DNA from: Dugong dugon
Lineage: Eukaryota; Chordata; Mammalia; Sirenia; Dugongidae
NCBI GenBank assembly: GCA_030035585.1
Contig: CM057462.1
Location: 140,580,734-140,644,733 of the forward strand
Reading direction: 5' to 3'
Length of the DNA stretch: 64,000 nt
Below, piece after piece: positions 10,760 through 22,689 of this stretch. Numbering within the stretch: position 1 is the stretch's first letter; each line of letters starts with the position of its first letter. The translations under genes were made by a program, and so were the position numbers. The notes under the pieces were generated by a model. It was not told the DNA's origin. It was given only the letters and a program-made list of their open reading frames with translations, and searched no databases.

Positions 10760-13525
10760 TACCACTCATCTGTCAATTTGTCATACTGTGGTGACTTCTG
10801 TGTTGCTGGGATGCTGGAAGTTATGCCACTGGTATTTCATATACCAACAGGATCACCTATACTGAACAAGTTTCTGTGGAGCTTCCAAACAAAGACAGAC
10901 TAGGAAGAAGGACCTGGAGATCTACTTCTGAAAAAACTGGCCAGTGAAAACCTTATGAATAGTAGCGGAACATTGTCTGATATAGTGCCAGAAGTTGAGC
11001 CGCTCAGGTTGGAAGACACTCAAAATACCACTACGGAAGAGCTGCCTCATCCAAGTGGAGTCCACCTGAATGACAAGGATGGAGTCGAGCTTTCAGGGCC
11101 TTCATTTTCTGATGTGGCATGACTCAAAAATAAAACAAACAGCAGAAAAACATCCATTAATAACTGAAAAGTGGAATATATGAAGTGTGAATCTAGTAAA
11201 ATTGGAAATCATCAAAAATGAAATGGAACACATAAAGATTGATATCCTAGGCTTTAGTGAGCTGAAATGTACTGGTACTGGTGATGTTCGAATCAGACAT
11301 TCATAAAGCCTACAATGCCGGGAGTGACAAAGTGAAGAAGAATGATGTTGCATTCATTGTCAAAACAACTAATTCAAGATCTATACTGGAAAACAATGCC
11401 GCCAGTGATACGATAATATCCATACACCTATTGGGAAGAACAGTTAATATTACTATTATTCAAATTTACTTACCAACCACTAATACCAAAGATGAAGAAA
11501 TTGAAGATCTTTACCACCTTCTGCAGTTTGAAATTGATCAAACATCCAGTCAAGTTACATCGATAATTACTGGTGATGGGAAAGTTAAAGATGGAAACAA
11601 AGAATAAGGATTGATAGTTGGAAAACATGGCTTTGGTGACAGAAATGACACAAAAGATCACGTGATAGAATTTTGCAAGAACAACGACTTCATTGCAAAT
11701 ACCTTTTTCAACTACGTAAATGGCAACTACACATGGGAACCTTGTCAGATGGAATGCATATGCATCAAATCAACTACATCTATAGAAAGAGATGACAGAA
11801 ACCTCAGTATCATCAGTCAGATGAAGGTCAGGTGCCAACTACAGAACAGACCATCAATTGATCATATGCAAGTTCAAGTTGAAGCTGAAGAAAATCAAAA
11901 CAAGTCCACGAGAGACAAAGTATGACCTTGAGTATATCCCACCTGAATTTAGAGACCATCTCAAGAATAGATTTGACACACTGAACATTAATGGTCAAAG
12001 ACTAGACGAGATGTGGGATGACATCAAGGGTATCATACCTGAAGAAAGCAAGAGGTCATTAAAAAGACAGGAAAGAAAAAAAAGATGAAAATGAATGTCA
12101 CAAGGGACTCTAAAACTTGCTCTGGCATGTAGAGTAGCAAAAGTGAAAGGAAGAAATGATGAAGTAAAAGAGCTGAACAGAAGATTTCAAAGGGCAGCTA
12201 GAGAAGAAAAAGTAAAGTATTATAATGAAATGTGCAAAGACCTGGAGTTTAAAATCCAGAAGGTAAGACCACCCTTAGCATTTCTCAAGCATAAAGAACT
12301 GAAGAAAAAATTAAAGCCTTGAGTTCCAATATTGAAGGATTCTGTGGAGAAAATATTGAATGACACAGGAAGCATCAAAAGAAGATGGAAAGAATACATG
12401 AAATCACTGTACCAGAGAGAATTGGTCAATGTTCAACCATTGCAAGAGGTACTATATGATCAAGAAACTATGGTATTGAAAGATGAAGTGCAAGCTTCTC
12501 TAAAGGCATTGGTGAAAAACAAGGCTTCAGAAGTTGGAATACCAATTGAGATGTTTCAACAAACAGATATGGTACTGGAGGTGCTTGCTTGTCCATGCCA
12601 AGAAATTTAGAAGACAGCTACTTGGCCAACTTACTAGAAGAGATCCATATTTGTACCCATTCCAAAGAAAGGCAATCCAACAGAATGTGGAAATTATCAA
12701 AAATATCATTAATATCACACAAAAGGGAAATTTTGCTGAAGATCATTCAAAAGCAGTTGCAGCAGTACATTGACAGAGAAGTGCCAGAAATTCAAGCTGG
12801 ACTCAGAAGAGAACATGGAAGAAGGGATATTATTGCTGAATATCAGAGGGATGTTGGCTGAAAGCACACAATACCAGAAAGATGATAACCTGTTTTATTG
12901 GCTAGGCAAAGACATTCAACTGTTTGGATCATAAGAAATTATGGATAACATTACGAAGAATGGGAATTTTGGAACACTTAATTGTGCATAGACAAAGAGG
13001 CAGTCATTTGGACAAAACAAGGGGACACTGCATGGTTTAAAGTCAAGAAAGACATGTGTCAGGGCTGTATCTTTTCATCATACTTATTCAATCTGTATGC
13101 TGAGAAAATAATCCAAGAAGCTGGACTATATGAAGAAAAACAGAAGAACATGGCATCAGGATTGGAGGAAGACTCATTAACAACCTGTGATAAGCAGATG
13201 ACACAACCTTGCTTGCTGAAAGTGAAGACAACCTGAAGCACTTACTGATGAAGATCAAAAACTCCTTCAGTATAGATTACACCTCAACATAAACAAACAA
13301 AAATCTTCTTGACTAGAATAATAAGCAACATCATGATAAATGGAGAAAAAAGTGAAGTTGTCAAGGATTTTATTTTACTTGGATCCACGATAAATGCCCC
13401 TGGAAGGAGCAGTCAAGAAATCAATCAAAGGATCTATTGCATTGGGCAAATCTGCTGCAAAAGATCTCTTTAAAATGATAAAAAGTAAAGATGTCACTTT
13501 AGGACTAAGGTGTGCCAGACCTAAA
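10760..13525 (+). mobile_element. RTE-clade LINE copy 1, main part
   Basis: This is a non-LTR retrotransposon of the RTE clade, resembling elephant RTE1. The 5' end (catctgtcaatttgtcatac at about 10769) matches the start of RTE copy 2 at 33178. An endonuclease-like part (about 11280-11925), a linker and an RT-like part (12100-13240) follow. It is interrupted at 13526 by L1 copy B and resumes at 17600-18030. Removing the L1 gives about 3.2 kb. Confidence 0.88.
10983..13520 (+). pseudogene. RTE ORF (endonuclease plus reverse transcriptase), broken
   Basis: The single RTE polyprotein cuts target DNA with an APE-type endonuclease and primes reverse transcription of its own RNA. Visible pieces are NNAASDTIISIHLLGRTVN with IIQIYLPTTNT (endonuclease, 11390-11500), then KYDLEYIPPEFRDHLKNRFD (linker, about 11920-11980), then RT pieces including QGCIFSSYLFNLYAE (about 13060-13110). 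Frame changes and stops occur about every 300 bases. The YxDD catalytic region near 13185-13205 is disrupted by an insertion. The shared linker in both RTE copies supports one family. It is not functional. Confidence 0.82.
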
Positions 13526-13537
13526 CCATGGTTTTTT

Positions 13538-14714
13538 CTGTTTGTTTTTTATATTGTACTTCAGGTGACGGTTTACAGAACAAATAGTTTCTCATTAAAC
13601 GGTAGTACACATATTGTTTTATGACATTGGTTAACAACCCCACAACATGTCAACCTTCTCCCTTCTCGATATTTTTTTTTTTTTTGGTGAAAATATACAT
13701 AGCCAAAATACACCATTTCAAAAATTTCTACATGCACAGCTCAGTGACATCGATTACACTCTTCCAATTATGCTGCTATTGTTACTTTAGATGAAAGTTC
13801 ACAGAACAAAACAGTTTCGCATTAAAAAGTTAGTACACATGTTGCCCAATGGCAATGGTTAACAACCCCATTACACATCAACACTAACCTTACTCAACCT
13901 TGGGTTCCCTATCACCAGCTGTCCTGTCCCCTTCTGACTTCTAGCCCTTGTCCCTGGACTGCTGTGCCTCGTTAGTCCCATTTTGCTTTATGGGGCTGTC
14001 CAATCCCTGGCTAAACGGTGAATCTCAGAAGTGACTTCACGGCTGAGCTAAAAGGGTGTCTGGAGGCCATACTCTCAGGGTTTCTCCAGTCTCCTTTAAG
14101 CCAGTAAATCTGGTCTTTTGTGTGTGTGTGTTAGAATTTTGTTCTACATCCTTCTCCAGCTCTGTCCAGAACCCTCTGTTGTGAGCCCAGTTAGAGCGGT
14201 CAGTGGTGGTAGCTGGGCACCATGTTACCGTACTGGACTCAGTCTGGTGGAGGCCTTAGTAGCTGCGGTGCATTAGTCCTTTGGACTAATGTTTTCCTTG
14301 AATCCTGTTCTCTTCATTCTACCTTGCTCCCAAAGGGATGAGACCAGTGGAGTACCTTAGATGGCTGCTCACAGGATTTTAAGACCCCAGACGCTACTCA
14401 CCAAGGTAGAATGTAGAACATTGTCTTTATAAACTGTGTTATGCCAATTGAGCTAGATGTTCCCCGAGACCATGGTCCCCACAGCCCTCTTCCCAGCAAT
14501 TCAGTTCCTCAGAGAGTTTGGATGTGTCTATGGAGCTTCCATGACCTTTCCTTGTACAAGTTGTGCTGGTTTCCCCTGTATTGTGTACTGTCTTCACCCT
14601 TCACCAAAGATACCACTTACCTATTGCTTATTTAGTGTTTCCCCCCGACCCCTCCCATCCCTGGTAACCAACAAAAAATTGTCACTTTTTGTGAGTAAAC
14701 TTTTTCATAGGTTT
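13538..14714 (-). other. L1 copy B 3'UTR with duplicated module
   Basis: The long 3'UTR follows the ORF2 stop at 14715. It holds two related modules, near 13570-13660 and 13790-13890. Each contains gaacaaa, a tagtttctcattaaa-like block, agtacacat and gttaacaacccca. Between them lies a segment like the older mammalian L1 3' end (ggtgaaaatatacatagcc). The same arrangement is present in all young L1 copies in the window. Confidence 0.75.
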
Positions 14715-17107
14715 TTACAATAGAGGTCTCATACAATATTTGTCCTTTTGTGATTGACTTATTTCACTCAGCATAATGTCCTCCAGTTTCATCCATGTTA
14801 TGAGATGCTTCACAGATTCATCATTGTTCTTTCTCATTGCATAGTACTCCATTGTGTGTATGTACCATAGTTTGTTTATCCACTCATCTGTTGATGGACA
14901 TCTAGGTTGTTTCCATCGTTTTGCTATTGTGAACAATGCTGCCATGAACATAGGTGTGCATCTGTCTATATGAGTAATGACTCTTATTTCTCTAAGATAT
15001 AGTCCTAGGAGTGGGATTGCTGGATCAAATGGTATGTCTATTTCTAGCTTTCTATGGAAGCAACATATCATTTTCCAAAATGGTTGTATCATTTTCCCTT
15101 CCCACCAGCAGTGCATAAGAGTTCCCATCTCCCCACAGCCCCTCCAACATTTGTTATTTCCAGTGTTTTTGATTTGTGCCAGTAATGCCAGGGTGAGATG
15201 GTATCTCATTGTGGTTTTAATTTGCATTTCTCTAATGGCTAGTGATCTCGAGCATTTTCTCATGTGTCTGTTGGCCACTTGAATGTCTTCTTTGGGGAAG
15301 TGTCTGTTCATTTCCTTTGCCCATTTTTTTTTCTTTTTGTTGTAGAGATGTTGGATTTTCTTGTAGATTATGGAGATTAGACCTTTGTCTGACTTGTACT
15401 GTCCAAAAATTTTTTCCCAGTCTGTAGGTTCTTTTTTACTCTTCTGGAGAAGTCTTTTGAAGAGCACAGGTGTTTGATTTTTAGAAGATCCCAGTTATCT
15501 AGCTTATGTTCTGGGGTTTGTGTGTTGATGGTTATGGTTTGTATCCTGTTAATGCCATGTATTAGGGCCTGTAGCATTGGTCCTATTTTTACTCTATAAA
15601 CTTTATAGTTTTTGGCTTTATATTTAGGTCTTTGATCCATTTTGAATTAGTTTTTGTATATGGTGTGAGATATGGGTCCTGTTTCATTTTTTTTTTTTGC
15701 AGATGGCTATCCAGTTTTGCCAGCACCATTTGTTAAAAAGACTGTCTTTTCCCCATTTGATGGACTTTGAGGCCTTGTCAAAGATCAGGTGACTGTAGAT
15801 GGATGGATTTACATCTGGGTTCTCAATTCTGTTCCATTGGTCAATGTACCTGTCATTGTACCAGAACCAGGCTGTTTTAACTACCGTAGCTGTATAGTAG
15901 GTTCTGAGGTCAGGTAGTGTGAGTCCTCCAACTTTATTCTTCTTCAGTAGTGCTTTACTTATTCGGGGCTTCTTCCATTTCCATATAAAGTTCATGATTA
16001 GTTTTTCCAACTCTTTGAAGAATGTTGTTGATATCTGGATTGGGATTATGTTGTATTTTAAATTGCTTTGGGTAGAATTGTCATTTTCAAAATGTTGAGT
16101 CTCCCTATCCATGAGCATAGTATGTTTTTCCATTTATGTAGATCCCTTTCGGTTTCTTGTAGTAGTTTTTCGTAGTTTTCTTTGTATAGGTCTTTTACAT
16201 CCCTGGTTAGATTTATTCCTATGTATTTTATTTTTGGGGGGCTATTATAAATGGTATTGTTTTCCTGATTTCCTTTTCATTGTTCTCTTTATTGGAGTAT
16301 AGGAATCCAACTGATTTTTGTATGTTTAGCTTGTATCCTGCTATTCTGCTGAATCTTTCTATTAGTTCCAGTAGATTTCTCGTGGAGTCTTTAGGGTTTT
16401 CTACGTATAGTATCATATCATCCACAAACAGGGACAGTTTCACTTCTTCATTACCAATTTGGATGCCCTTTTTTTCTTTTCCTAGCCTTATTGCTCTAGT
16501 ACAACCTCCAGCACAATGTTAAATAGGAGTGGTGATAAAGGGCATCCTTGTCTTGTTTCTGTTTTCAAGGGGAATGTTTTCAGCCTCTCTCCATTAAGAA
16601 TGATGTTGGCTGTTGGTTTTGCATAGATGCCATTTATTATGTTGAGAAATTTCCTTTCTGTACCTATTTTATTGAGAGTTTTTGTCAGGAATTTGTGTTG
16701 GACTTTGTAGAATGCCCGTTCTGCATCAATTGGCACGATCATGTGATTCTTTTCTTTCCTTTTATTTATGTGGTGGATTACATTGATTGATTTTCTAATG
16801 TTGAACCATCCTTGCATACCTGGTATGAATCCTGCTTGGTCGTGGTGTATTATTTTTTTGATATGATGCTGAATTCTATTGGCTAGAATTTTGTTCAGAA
16901 TTTTTGCACCTATATTCATGAGTGATATCGGTCTGTAATTTTCTTTTTTTGTGGCAGCTTTGCTTGTTTTGGTTTCAGTGTTATGCTGGCTTCATAGAAT
17001 GAATTTGGAAGTGTTACTTCCTTTTCTATGCTCGGAAATAGCTTCAGTAGTACTGGTACAAGCTCTTCTGTGAATGTTTTGTAGAATTCTCCAGTGAAGC
17101 CATCTGG

Positions 17108-17146
<39 letters not shown>

Positions 17147-17587
17147 ACCTTTTCAGTCTCTTCTCTTGTTATGGGTCTGTTCAGATTTTCAACGTCACTT
17201 TGTTGTAGTTTGGGTAGGTAGTGTGTTTCTAGAAATGTATCCATTTCCTCTAGGTTTTCAAATTTGTTGGAATACAGTTTTTATAATATTCTGTTATGAT
17301 CATTTTTGTTTCAGTTGGGTCTGTTGTAAAATCCCCCATTTCATTTCTTATTTGGGTTTTTGAGTCCTCTCCTGTTTTTCTTTTGTCAGTCTGGTCAGTG
17401 GTTTGTCGATTTTGTTGATTCTTTCAAAGAACAAACTTTTGGTTTTGTTGATTCTTTCTATTGTTTTTCTGTTCTCTATTTCATTTATTTCTGCTCTGAT
17501 GTTTACTATTTCCTTTCTTCTGGTGGCTGTGGGCTTTTTTTTCTGTTCTCTTTCTATTTGTTTAAGTTGTGTAGTTAACATTTTGAG
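14715..17587 (-). pseudogene. L1 ORF2 fragment (reverse transcriptase and C-terminal part)
   Basis: ORF2p supplies endonuclease and reverse transcriptase for L1. This copy starts after the endonuclease. Visible in order on minus: [20 protein letters not shown] (RT, about 16790-16850), [19 protein letters not shown] (about 16500-16560), then an FVDD version of the catalytic FADD box at 16417-16428. It ends with the conserved C-terminal 250-residue piece (15467-14715) holding the [19 protein letters not shown] zinc-knuckle-like segment. Frameshifts separate the pieces at about 16480, 16230, 15680 and 15400. It is not functional. Confidence 0.85.
17116..17142 (-). repeat. 27-base T run inside L1 ORF2 (A run on coding strand)
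   Basis: Twenty-seven uninterrupted T residues lie between agggc and aattacc. In L1 copy E the same place reads gctctttttttgttggg, so this is a copy-specific expansion of a lysine-rich stretch. In translation it gives a run of lysines before ALAQM. Confidence 0.95.
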
Positions 17588-17599
17588 CCATGGTATTTT

Positions 17600-18030
17600 A
17601 ATCACCTCATATTCATGGGAAAGCTGGACAGTGAATAAGCAAGTCTGATGAAGAATTCATGCGTTTGAATTACAATGTTGGTGAAGAATATTGAAAGTAT
17701 TACAGACAGCCAGAAGAACAAACAAGTCTGTCTTGGAAGAAGTACAGCCAGAGTGCTCCTTGGAAGCGAGGATAACGAGACTTTGTCTCAGGTACTTTAC
17801 ACATGTTATCAGGTGGGACCAGTTACTGGAGAAGGACATCATGCTTGGTAAGGTAGAGGGGCAGCATAAAACAGGAAGACCCTCAATGAGATGGACTGAT
17901 ACAGTGGCTATGACAATGGGCTCAAGCATAAGAATGATTGTGAGGATGGCACAGGATCAGGCAGTGTTTTGTTCTGTTGTACATAGGGTCAGTATGAGTC
18001 AGAGCAGTCTGGACCTCATCTAACAAAACC
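17600..18030 (+). mobile_element. RTE copy 1, 3' end
   Basis: The RTE resumes after L1 copy B with cacctcatattcatgggaaagc (compare 52160) and runs through the shared 3' block: caagtctgtcttggaagaag, then gaaggacatcatgcttgg, ending ggtcagtatgagtcagagcag...catctaacaaaac. The translated piece near 17700-17950 shows NKSVLEEVQPECSLEARITR. MLT1-type LTR sequence follows. Confidence 0.88.
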
Positions 18031-18037
18031 ATCAAGT

Positions 18038-18318
18038 GTTCTTGAAATACGGAAATTTTCCTGGACTATTCGGTGGGCACTATGTAATTACAAGGTCCAT
18101 ATAGATGAAAGAGGGAAAGAGGAGTATCACTGTCAGAATCTGAAAAAGAATTGAAGATGCTACACTGCTGGTTTTGAAGAAAGAGGAAAGGCCACAAGTC
18201 ATAATACAGGTGGCCTCCAGAAGCTTCAAAAAATGAAGGGACTAGATTTTCCCTCAGACCTTCCAGAAGCAGTGCAGCACTGCAGACACCTTCATTCTCA
18301 TCCACTAAGACCTAATTG
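18038..18318 (+). repeat. MLT1-type LTR, middle piece
   Basis: This resumes the LTR broken at 10759. It includes ttttcctggactattcggtggg, atatagatgaaagaggg, ggtggcctccagaagct and cagacaccttcattctc, all in MLT1 LTR order. A SINE interrupts it at 18319. Confidence 0.72.
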
Positions 18319-18481
18319 GAGCCCTGGTTGCTCAGTAGTTAAGAATTTGGCTGCTAACCAAAAGGTCAACAGTTGGCATTCACCAGCTGCTCCTTGGAAA
18401 CCTTATGGGGCATTTCTACTCTGTCCTATAGGGTCACTATGAGTTGGAATGGACTCAGTGGCAACAGATTTGGTTTGATTT
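18319..18481 (+). mobile_element. AfroSINE-type SINE
   Basis: The copy begins gagccctggttgctcagtag, followed by taagaatttggctgctaacc, the B-box-like caacagttggcattcacc, the body block ctgtcctatagggtcac, and the tail tatgagttggaatggactc. It is inserted in the MLT1-type LTR between actaagacctaattgg and gacctattttggac. Confidence 0.9.
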
Positions 18482-18600
18482 TTGAGGACCTATTTTGGAC
18501 TTCTGATCTTCATAAATGTAACATGATAAATCTGTGCTGTTTAAGCCACCAAGTCTGTGGCAATTGTTACAATAATAATAAGAATCTAATACACTTGGGA
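18482..18600 (+). repeat. MLT1-type LTR, right piece
   Basis: The text gacctattttggacttctgat, catgataaatctgtgctg, then taagccaccaagtctgtgg completes the LTR with its poly(A)-signal region and 3' end, in order after the SINE. Confidence 0.72.
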
Positions 18601-20442
18601 AAGAAAATCTCAAAACAACCCTATCTATGAGAAACTTGTATGGCCCATAGGAGGTTAAATAAATGACACTATTTTTCACCTCAATTCTAAAGCAATTAAA
18701 TAATAATCCAAGAAGTAAGACAGAACAAAATATTACCTTTGTTTTTGATAAAGTCTTTATGGAGGATATATCCGCTATTTGTGTGTAAATGAGTTCTCTA
18801 ATACTGAACCTCAGAATTAAATCTATTTTTCCTTCCTGTTATAGTAGTGCTGGACTAGGGAAAGCCTCCTTAGGAGGGTTTGCCTATAGGAGAACAAAGT
18901 TAAGTACCCATTCATGAAATTAATGAATATGTGTATACACATTCGCTTCCAAGAGAAAAGATGTTGAAAACACAAGTTTCTCCACCTATCTTTTTCAAAT
19001 TCACCAGTTGGGTAAGTCATTCAATTTACCGTAGGGAAGAGTGAGATAAAGAGAAGAGAGAGACCAATCATTAAATCAGCTCCTTCCATAGGATAGGAAC
19101 ATTAAGACATGGGAAGAAGTGTTCCTCCTAATAGAGCTTATAATTTTGACACATGATGGACAATATGATGAGATATGTACAGACAAATTATTGTTTTAAT
19201 ATAAACTGTATTCTTTTTACAGAACTGTCAGGAGTTCATGAACTCTTACACTGTCAAGAATTTTCAAAGTGGCAAAATTAAACATTTTTAAAAAGAATTG
19301 TTGACTTGGGAAATAAACAGTTTTAAAAAATTGATGTCTTATTTCAAAGAAAGTTTGTTGCTATAAAGTGTACTTTTGACAAGGTTTGCAAAGTCATAGA
19401 ACATTTTATTTTCTTGACTAGCTGCAGTTTGGATAGATAGCTGAGAGGAAGACAAGGGAAATGTTTTACCAAATGCATTTGCTTTGGGAAAACTAAACCA
19501 CAGTCATTTTCCTTTAACAATTTGATTTTACAATGGATGTCTTGTCAGAAACTATGTAAGAATCAATACAATAGTGATAATTATTGAGGCGGTGTCACCC
19601 TCAGCAAGATAGCATAATAAGGCACTTTCCATTGTTAAAAATATATTTGAAACTAAAAATGATTTTGTGAAAATAAGGAAAATTCTCTGCATAACTGCTT
19701 AAAATGGGCTTATTCATTTAATCAATGTTTATCGAACTTCTCCTTTGTGAGAAGTACTAAGCCAGGTGCTTGGAACTGAAGAAGAAATAATCCTTGGTTC
19801 TTATCTGGGAGAAATTCTGTTTAGTTTTGTTATGTAATTATAAAATATATAATGATATTTTAAATAGTTTAGGTAATGCTAAATTGCAAGTGTATTATAA
19901 CTTGTAATTGCAATGACAGTGTTAATTAAATATTAATAAAAATTTATTTTATGGTAGTAAAAACAAACTGAACTTGATGTATAGGTCGAGAAAATGAGAA
20001 GGATAAATACATGGAAAATTATTAAAATACAAATTACCTACAGAAGTAACTATTGAACCTTCAATGTTATTCTATAGGTTTATGCTAGATTTTATCAAAA
20101 TATATTTATTAAGTAGCATACCAAATTTCAAATCAAAGGCATATTGGAGCCCAACAGGCTTATTTCATAAATATCACAATTTGAACATGAAAGGACAGCA
20201 AAGAGATAATCAATATAAGAGAATAACTGAGAAGTCACCAAACAAGCATTATCAGCAAGGCTTGCACTACTATATTCTACAAAATAAGTAAAAATAGTTA
20301 AGACACCGCCTATTTCTAACCTCCTCCTTAGCTGTTTTTGTTCAATAGTACTATATAGTATCCATATTTCATTCATTGGGTGAAGGGGGGGTGTCATTTT
20401 GAGTTTAGATACCAATCCATAAAGACTCACATTCATTTTGCA
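18601..20442. other. Unassigned DNA with one L2-like relic
   Basis: No gene or young repeat is seen. At about 19705-19800 the text cttattcatttaatcaatg and gtactaagccaggtgcttgg resembles the reverse complement of the L2 3' end, a weak call. Short open frames are at chance level. Confidence 0.45.
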
Positions 20443-20648
20443 TTCCTGTTGTTGTTAGCTGCTGTGTATGCTTCTAGTCCATCTTAGTCTGGAAGCTTCG
20501 CTGAAATCTGTTCAGCATTATAACAACATGCAATCCACCACTGACAGAAGACTAGTCCTTGAGAATGAGGTGCTTTGGCCTGAGTAGAACCCAGGTCTCC
20601 AGCATACAAGGCAAGAATTCTGCCACTGAAACACCAATGCCTTATCTA
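20443..20648 (-). mobile_element. tRNA-Gly-like / RTE chimeric SINE
   Basis: Read on minus from 20648 it opens with a clear tRNA-Gly-like segment: cattggtgtttcagtggcag (A box at 20620-20631), ttcttgccttgtatgc, and a B box gggttctactc (20582-20592). The body then resembles the RTE 5' region: ttgcatgttgttataatgctg, followed by cagatttcagcgaagcttcc and agactaagatggactag (compare 33262-33300). It ends ctaacaacaac, like the RTE 3' terminus. Its tRNA head differs from that of the AfroSINE copies here. Confidence 0.72.
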
Positions 20649-22356
20649 TATTTTCATAGTTTCCTGAAATGAATAGAAGAAGCACTCAGATTAAAGAGAT
20701 GCCATTAGTGAGTAAAATCATAGAAAGCATTTTACAGAATAAATTGAAAGGAACAAATCTTTGTAGAAATCAGTTAATAGAGATCTGTTACAATTATGTA
20801 GTATAATGCTTAAAGCAGATACTGATAAGTCTCAAACTCAAAAACTAAGCATTATGTAAATATAGTTGCTAAAAAGTTCTGTAATTTAAGAAAAAAAGGC
20901 ATGGGAGAGAAATCAATAATAAGACACAGAAAAGAGTATTGCTAGAAGCAAGGAGAAATATCAGTAGTTACAATAGAAAAGAAATTATCATATTAAGGAG
21001 TTGAACAGTGTCATATACTTTTGCTTTTGAAATTTCAACTTTACTTTTCATTCAACAAATATTTATTAATTTCTGCTTTGTGTCAGTTTGCAATGGAGAA
21101 GAAAAACTAAAACCTGTCATCAGGAAAATGTCAGTAGAGTAAAACCCAAATATGATATGCATTAAAAGACTATTACATATATTTTTAAAAAATCACTCAG
21201 ATACATAATAACAAACCATCATTATATTATAAAGCAAAAGTATCAGGTCATATGAGAGGAAATTACACAGTATTTCATTGTTGTTGCAGCTTCTGAAAAT
21301 GCCTTTATAGGACAATGATCAGGTAAAAGATAAACATTATTGGGTGGGAGTGTAATAGAACAATCGCTGAAGCTAGGGAATAGGCAGAGTCAGGTTGTGA
21401 AAATCCTGATAACCATACACACAATTGGAGTTGGTGTTTTGTTTGGTTTTGTTCTTTCCTAAATAAAATAAAAATCCATTCAGAAATATTGTGCAGAAAA
21501 GTGACATGTGCCAGTTTATGTTTTAGTTTCATTGTGACTACTATGTGGCAGAGAATTAATTGGATGGAAGCAAGAGTGAAAGCAGGAAGACCAATTCAGT
21601 CAAAGATGATGCAATCGCACACTTACAAGATAATTGCAACTTTTAAGAATTTAGTGGCCGTAGTTTTGGAGAGAAGTGGATGAAATCAAAATATATTTTA
21701 TAGTGGAATCATCTGGATTTGTGATAGATAGGTCAGGAGGAAAGGAAAATCGTGAGAATGACTTCCAGGTTTCTAGGTCGAGCAAATGAGCGTGAGGTTT
21801 TGTCAATTATGGTACTTAAGAGAAGAAAGAAGCAAAAGCAGTTTAGGGTAGGGGGAGTTGTTGAAGATTAATCACTAAGTTTTGACACTTAGTTTAAAAT
21901 TAATGAAAAATCATTAATATAGCAACGTCCAGTGAGTAGAAGGGTAAACAGGCTTTGCACTCAAAAGAGAGATGGAATTTGAAGTATTGTTGTAAGTAGA
22001 TGAGAATAACTTTGATGAGTTGATGAGAGAATTTGCTGACATAAACCTGAGAAGAAAATGTTAAATAAAGAGACTCAGGACTGAACACATAAAAAGTCCC
22101 ACAAGTACAGCCTGGATAAGAGAGAAATAGACAGGAGTGAGGGATATTAAGAAAGAACAACTTAAGAATGAGGGAGAAAACAAGGAAAGTTTGATTTCAT
22201 AGAAAGATACTTCTTATCACTTATTTCCTTAAATTTCTCAGAAGTTTAGACACAGTGACTCTTCTTTCATGAAAAGTCCTTTACAAAAGTAGAAGCAGAT
22301 GAGATTAGGCCTACAATCAGAGGGACTGGTTTTAAGGAGAATGAGGCACCTTGCTT
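20649..22356. other. Unassigned DNA
   Basis: No gene or clear repeat is visible. An L2-like trace (ttcattcaacaaatatttatt) lies at 21050-21070. Open frames on either strand are short and lack motifs. Confidence 0.45.
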
Positions 22357-22372
22357 AAAACAGGTGAAATTA
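22357..22372 (+). repeat. Left target-site duplication of L1 copy C
   Basis: The 16-base aaaacaggtgaaatta is repeated exactly at 31029-31044 and brackets the L1. Confidence 0.93.
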
Positions 22373-22689
22373 TGAGTTCGAACAAAATGGCAATCTAGGC
22401 AGAAGCACCACACCGTCCCTCCACAACAAAGATCCGAAAAGCTAAGCCAAACAGAGAATACAACAATCCTGAAACCCTAAAACATCAAACGAAGAGCTAA
22501 AGAACTCAGCCAAGCATCAAATGGAGTGAGAAAACTGACAGAGAAAGGAGAACGAGGAGAGATTCATGCAGAGGTCCCCTACCAGCTAACGCAGTGCGGA
22601 TCCACCGTCTTGGACACTTATTGGAGACCAGCAAATGGGGGTATGAGAAAGCAGCCTCACGGAGTGTCCAGCGGGAGACAAAACAATCG

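Larger units (their letters stand above)
13538..17587 (-). mobile_element. L1 copy B, 5'-truncated, inserted in RTE copy 1
   Basis: On the minus strand it runs from mid-ORF2 (17587) to the 3' end (13538). It is flanked by ccatggtttttt (13526-13537) and ccatggtatttt (17588-17599), a 12-bp target duplication with one mismatch made of RTE sequence. The RTE copy at 52138 has the same ccatggtgtttt uninterrupted, which confirms the empty site. It lacks the 5'UTR, ORF1 and the endonuclease start, as is typical of 5' truncation during target-primed reverse transcription. Confidence 0.92.

Noticed and set aside
20573..20648. Possible tRNA-Gly gene
   Set aside because: The tRNA-like part lacks a proper 3' half and acceptor stem and runs on into RTE-like sequence. 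It is a SINE head.
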